Shown one piece after another: positions 6,520 through 8,110 of a stretch of DNA of 8,110 nucleotides (the first letter of the stretch is position 1; each line of letters opens with the position of its first letter). The translations under genes were made by a program, and so were the position numbers. The notes below the pieces were generated by a model. That model worked only from the letters and a program-made list of their open reading frames with translations. It was not told the DNA's origin and made no database searches. The stretch comes from RXOA01 sp964554715 (GTDB taxonomy: Bacteria > Bipolaricaulota > Bipolaricaulia > UBA7950 > UBA9294): positions 1-8,110 of the forward strand of contig CAZKPU010000102.1 of the NCBI GenBank assembly GCA_964554715.1. The letters run 5' to 3'.

Positions 6520-6684
6520 ATGGCCAAGAAAGGCGAAATCGTCCTGAATGTCAGCCTTGCGTGCAGTGAGTGCAGCCGCCGCAACTACCACACAAAGCGG
6601 AACAAGAACAACACCCGCGAGAAGCTTGCCTTGCGCAAGTACTGCAAGTGGTGCCGGCAGCACACGGTACACAAAGAGGTCTAG
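6520..6684 (+). CDS. rpmG: 50S ribosomal protein L33 (zinc-binding form)
   Basis: A 54-residue basic protein of the large ribosomal subunit, near the E site. It begins MAKKGEIVLNVSLAC and contains two Cys pairs, C15/C18 and C42/C45, which make the four-cysteine zinc ribbon of the C+ type of L33. The NYHTKRNKNN segment (22-31) is the family core. AGGAG at 6511-6515, overlapping the tuf stop, gives a short 4-nt spacing to ATG. The longer open frame reaching back into tuf is not the real start. The position between tuf and secE is the usual one in many bacteria. Confidence 0.96.
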   Translation: MAKKGEIVLNVSLACSECSRRNYHTKRNKNNTREKLALRKYCKWCRQHTVHKEV

Positions 6685-6708
6685 GGCAGAGGGCGCATAA
6701 AGGGATAC

Positions 6709-6781
6709 AGGCCCGTAGCTCAACTGGCAGAGCGTCCGACTCCAAATCGGAAGGCTAGGGGTTCAAGTCCTCTCGGGCCTG
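6709..6781 (+). tRNA. tRNA-Trp (anticodon CCA)
   Basis: Complete 73-nt cloverleaf. The acceptor AGGCCCG pairs perfectly with CGGGCCT (6774-6780), discriminator G as expected for tRNA-Trp. The anticodon stem TCCGA/TCGGA encloses CTCCAAA with CCA at 6742-6744. The T arm AGGGG/CCTCT carries TTCAAGT. The 3' CCA is not encoded. It sits 24 nt after rpmG and 36 nt before secE with no promoter visible, so it is probably excised from the mRNA. tRNA-Trp next to secE is a common bacterial arrangement. Confidence 0.96.
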
Positions 6782-6817
6782 CAAGAGTGTAGTGCGAAGA
6801 GAAGAAGGAGACGCAGG

Positions 6818-7006
6818 ATGTTGCAACGTCTGACCGACTACTTCCGGGGCGTCCGTGGAGAAATCAAGCGTGTGAGTTGGCCTACACGCAGCGAAGTGAT
6901 TTCGTTCACGGCGCTGATCATTCTGCTTGTTGTCGTTCTCACCTTCTACATCTGGGGGGTCGACACCATCCTGCAGATCATTATCAGATTCTTGTCACTC
7001 ATCTAG
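6818..7006 (+). CDS. secE: Preprotein translocase subunit SecE
   Basis: SecE is the small essential clamp subunit of the SecYEG channel in the inner membrane. This is the short, one-helix form (62 residues). An amphipathic N-terminal helix (LTDYFRGVRGEIKRV, 5-19) leads into the family hinge WPTRSEV (21-27), followed by one transmembrane segment at about 29-48. The E. coli protein has three helices, but the single-helix form is usual in most other bacteria. ATG at 6818 follows AAGGAG (6805-6810) with 7-nt spacing. nusG starts 11 nt after the stop. Confidence 0.95.
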   Translation: MLQRLTDYFRGVRGEIKRVSWPTRSEVISFTALIILLVVVLTFYIWGVDTILQIIIRFLSLI

Positions 7007-7017
7007 GGGAAGTTGCC

Positions 7018-8110
7018 ATGCGGATGAAGAAGTGGTACGCCATCCAGACGTACGCCGGCTCGGAGTTGAAGGTTCGAGATGATCTGAACGAACGAGTCGA
7101 GAAGCGGAATCTGGCGCGAGCGTTTGAGCGGTTCACCGTGGAAGGTGAGCCCACGTACTTCCTCGTACCCGTCGAGGAAGTGATTACTTCTCGCAGCCGC
7201 CGTGGCAGTGGCATCGAGTATCGGATCCCGTATGAGTATGATCTGGTGGCACGCCCCAATGAGCGGATCTCCCGAAGCGAGGTCATCGCCAGGAAGCCGC
7301 CGCGGCATGCCGAGCAGAACACTCGGATCATCGAGATCGAGCCGTTCACTCGGGTGATCATCGAGATGACCAACCGGAATGAAGAAGAATACCTTGTCAC
7401 CGGCGAGAAGCGGATTCGCAGGGATATCCGGATTAACGAGAAGATCCGAAACGGTGTTCCGCTGACGACGGACAGCGATGAGCGATACGTCGTCACCAAC
7501 CGTGGGACGATCGTGGCACGCGACAAGGTCAAGCGTGTTACGTTCGAGGATGCCGACGGCAAGACGCGGACGCGGCTGATCGACGAGAAGTATTTGGCCA
7601 AAGTGAAACGTGGCCAGGACCTTGCCGCGGGGGATCTGATCGAACGAGAACACACCATTGCTGCACGCGCATCGGGGTTGCTGAAGGTCAAAGAGTACAA
7701 GGACAAGCGCGTGATCAGCATCCAGCGGATCGAGAAGCGTCGCATCTTCCCTGGGTATGTTTTCGTTCGAATGGGGCTTGAAGATACGGAAATGATGGAA
7801 TTGATTGACGGGATCAAGGGAGCCGTGCGGTACGTCGGTTCTCGGTACAAGCCGATGCCGATTGAGGGACCGGAGATGAAGGTCATCAAACGGAAGGCTG
7901 GACTCCTTGAGATCCCGACGGCTGCAGCAGCCGCTGCCGCCAGTGGTGAGCCGAAAATCGAGATTGACTTCTCGGTGGGCGAGGTCGTGGAGATTGTCGA
8001 AGGGCCGTTCGCCGATTTCACCGGCGAGGTGAAGGAAATCGACAAGGAAACGGAAGAAGTCACCGTGATGGTCAAGATCTTTGGTCGCGAGACCCCAGTA
8101 CGACTTGGGT
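7018..8110 (+). CDS. nusG: Transcription termination/antitermination factor NusG with large inserted domain (3' end off the window)
   Basis: NusG binds RNA polymerase through its NGN domain and Rho or ribosomal S10 through its KOW domain. The frame is open from ATG 7018 (GGGGA about 7 nt upstream, overlapping the secE stop; ATG at 7024 is an alternative) for 364 codons to the edge. NGN begins KKWYAIQTYAGSELKV (4-19) and LVPVEEV (49-55), then is interrupted. It resumes at RRIFPGYVFVRM (241-252) and GAVRYVG (268-274). The inserted segment, about 60-238, is rich in beta-strand-like and charged stretches (for example NERISRSEVIARKPP, 81-95; KRGQDLAAGDLIERE, 197-211). This corresponds in place and size to the extra domain DII of Thermotoga maritima NusG. 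A seven-Ala linker (302-308) precedes KOW: GEVVEIVEGPFADFTGEV (321-338), IFGRETPV (354-361). Perhaps ten residues are missing. Ordinary NusG has about 175-185 residues. Confidence 0.95.
   Translation, partial: MRMKKWYAIQTYAGSELKVRDDLNERVEKRNLARAFERFTVEGEPTYFLVPVEEVITSRSRRGSGIEYRIPYEYDLVARPNERISRSEVIARKPPRHAEQNTRIIEIEPFTRVIIEMTNRNEEEYLVTGEKRIRRDIRINEKIRNGVPLTTDSDERYVVTNRGTIVARDKVKRVTFEDADGKTRTRLIDEKYLAKVKRGQDLAAGDLIEREHTIAARASGLLKVKEYKDKRVISIQRIEKRRIFPGYVFVRMGLEDTEMMELIDGIKGAVRYVGSRYKPMPIEGPEMKVIKRKAGLLEIPTAAAAAAASGEPKIEIDFSVGEVVEIVEGPFADFTGEVKEIDKETEEVTVMVKIFGRETPVRLG

Noticed and set aside
6999..8075. 358-codon minus-strand open frame opposite nusG
   Set aside because: Its product is very rich in Ser, Arg and Ile, typical of the antisense of a charged GC-rich gene. 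The plus strand is nusG.
1..8110. CRISPR arrays, insertion sequences or phage genes
   Set aside because: I saw no regularly spaced repeats, transposase motifs or terminal inverted repeats. The window is ordinary chromosomal core apart from the EF-G operon.

Overview
This is an 8.1 kb piece of a bacterial chromosome, fairly GC-rich, and nearly all of it is coding or tRNA. It holds the conserved tRNA-tuf-rpmG-tRNA-secE-nusG module of the bacterial translation/secretion/transcription neighbourhood. Beside it lie a short operon headed by an EF-G paralogue and a divergent indolepyruvate:ferredoxin oxidoreductase gene. IorA points to an anaerobe that ferments amino acids. NusG carries a large extra domain inside its N-terminal domain, as in Thermotoga maritima. 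Together with the GC content, this suggests a deep-branching anaerobic lineage, either Thermotogota-like or a candidate phylum such as Bipolaricaulota. The lineage assignment is inference only.

Layout. (a) 1-1650, minus strand: iorA, 550 codons open to the left edge, starting at TTG behind a strong ribosome binding site. The long plus-strand frames over it are shadows. (b) 1651-1882: divergent intergenic region with candidate promoters in both directions and a perfect 7-bp inverted repeat on the rightward -35 region. (c) 1883-4865, plus strand: EF-G paralogue, a two-CBS/ACT-like protein, and YjbQ, joined by two ATGA stop/start overlaps, so probably one translationally coupled operon. (d) 4862-4890: a near-consensus sigma70-type promoter (TTGACA, 17 bp, TACAAT) whose -35 overlaps the yjbQ stop codon. 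(e) 4932-5229: tRNA-Thr(UGU), tRNA-Tyr(GUA) and tRNA-Thr(GGU), with a possible second promoter between the last two. (f) 5313-6684: tuf and rpmG. (g) 6709-6781: tRNA-Trp(CCA). (h) 6818-8110: secE and nusG, the latter cut by the right edge. rplK and the ribosomal stalk genes would normally follow.

How the genes work together. The tRNA, EF-Tu and L33 genes supply translation. SecE is the small subunit of the Sec translocon, and NusG couples RNA polymerase to Rho or the ribosome. No terminator is visible from tRNA-Thr to nusG, so the tRNAs are probably cut from mixed tRNA/mRNA transcripts. None of the four tRNAs has an encoded CCA end. The EF-G paralogue is full length but has altered GTPase motifs (DTPGG instead of DTPGH, NHVD instead of NKxD). 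It is tied to a putative nucleotide-sensing CBS/ACT protein and YjbQ, which makes this operon the least explained part of the window. NusG, with its Thermotoga-like insertion, is the most distinctive single protein.
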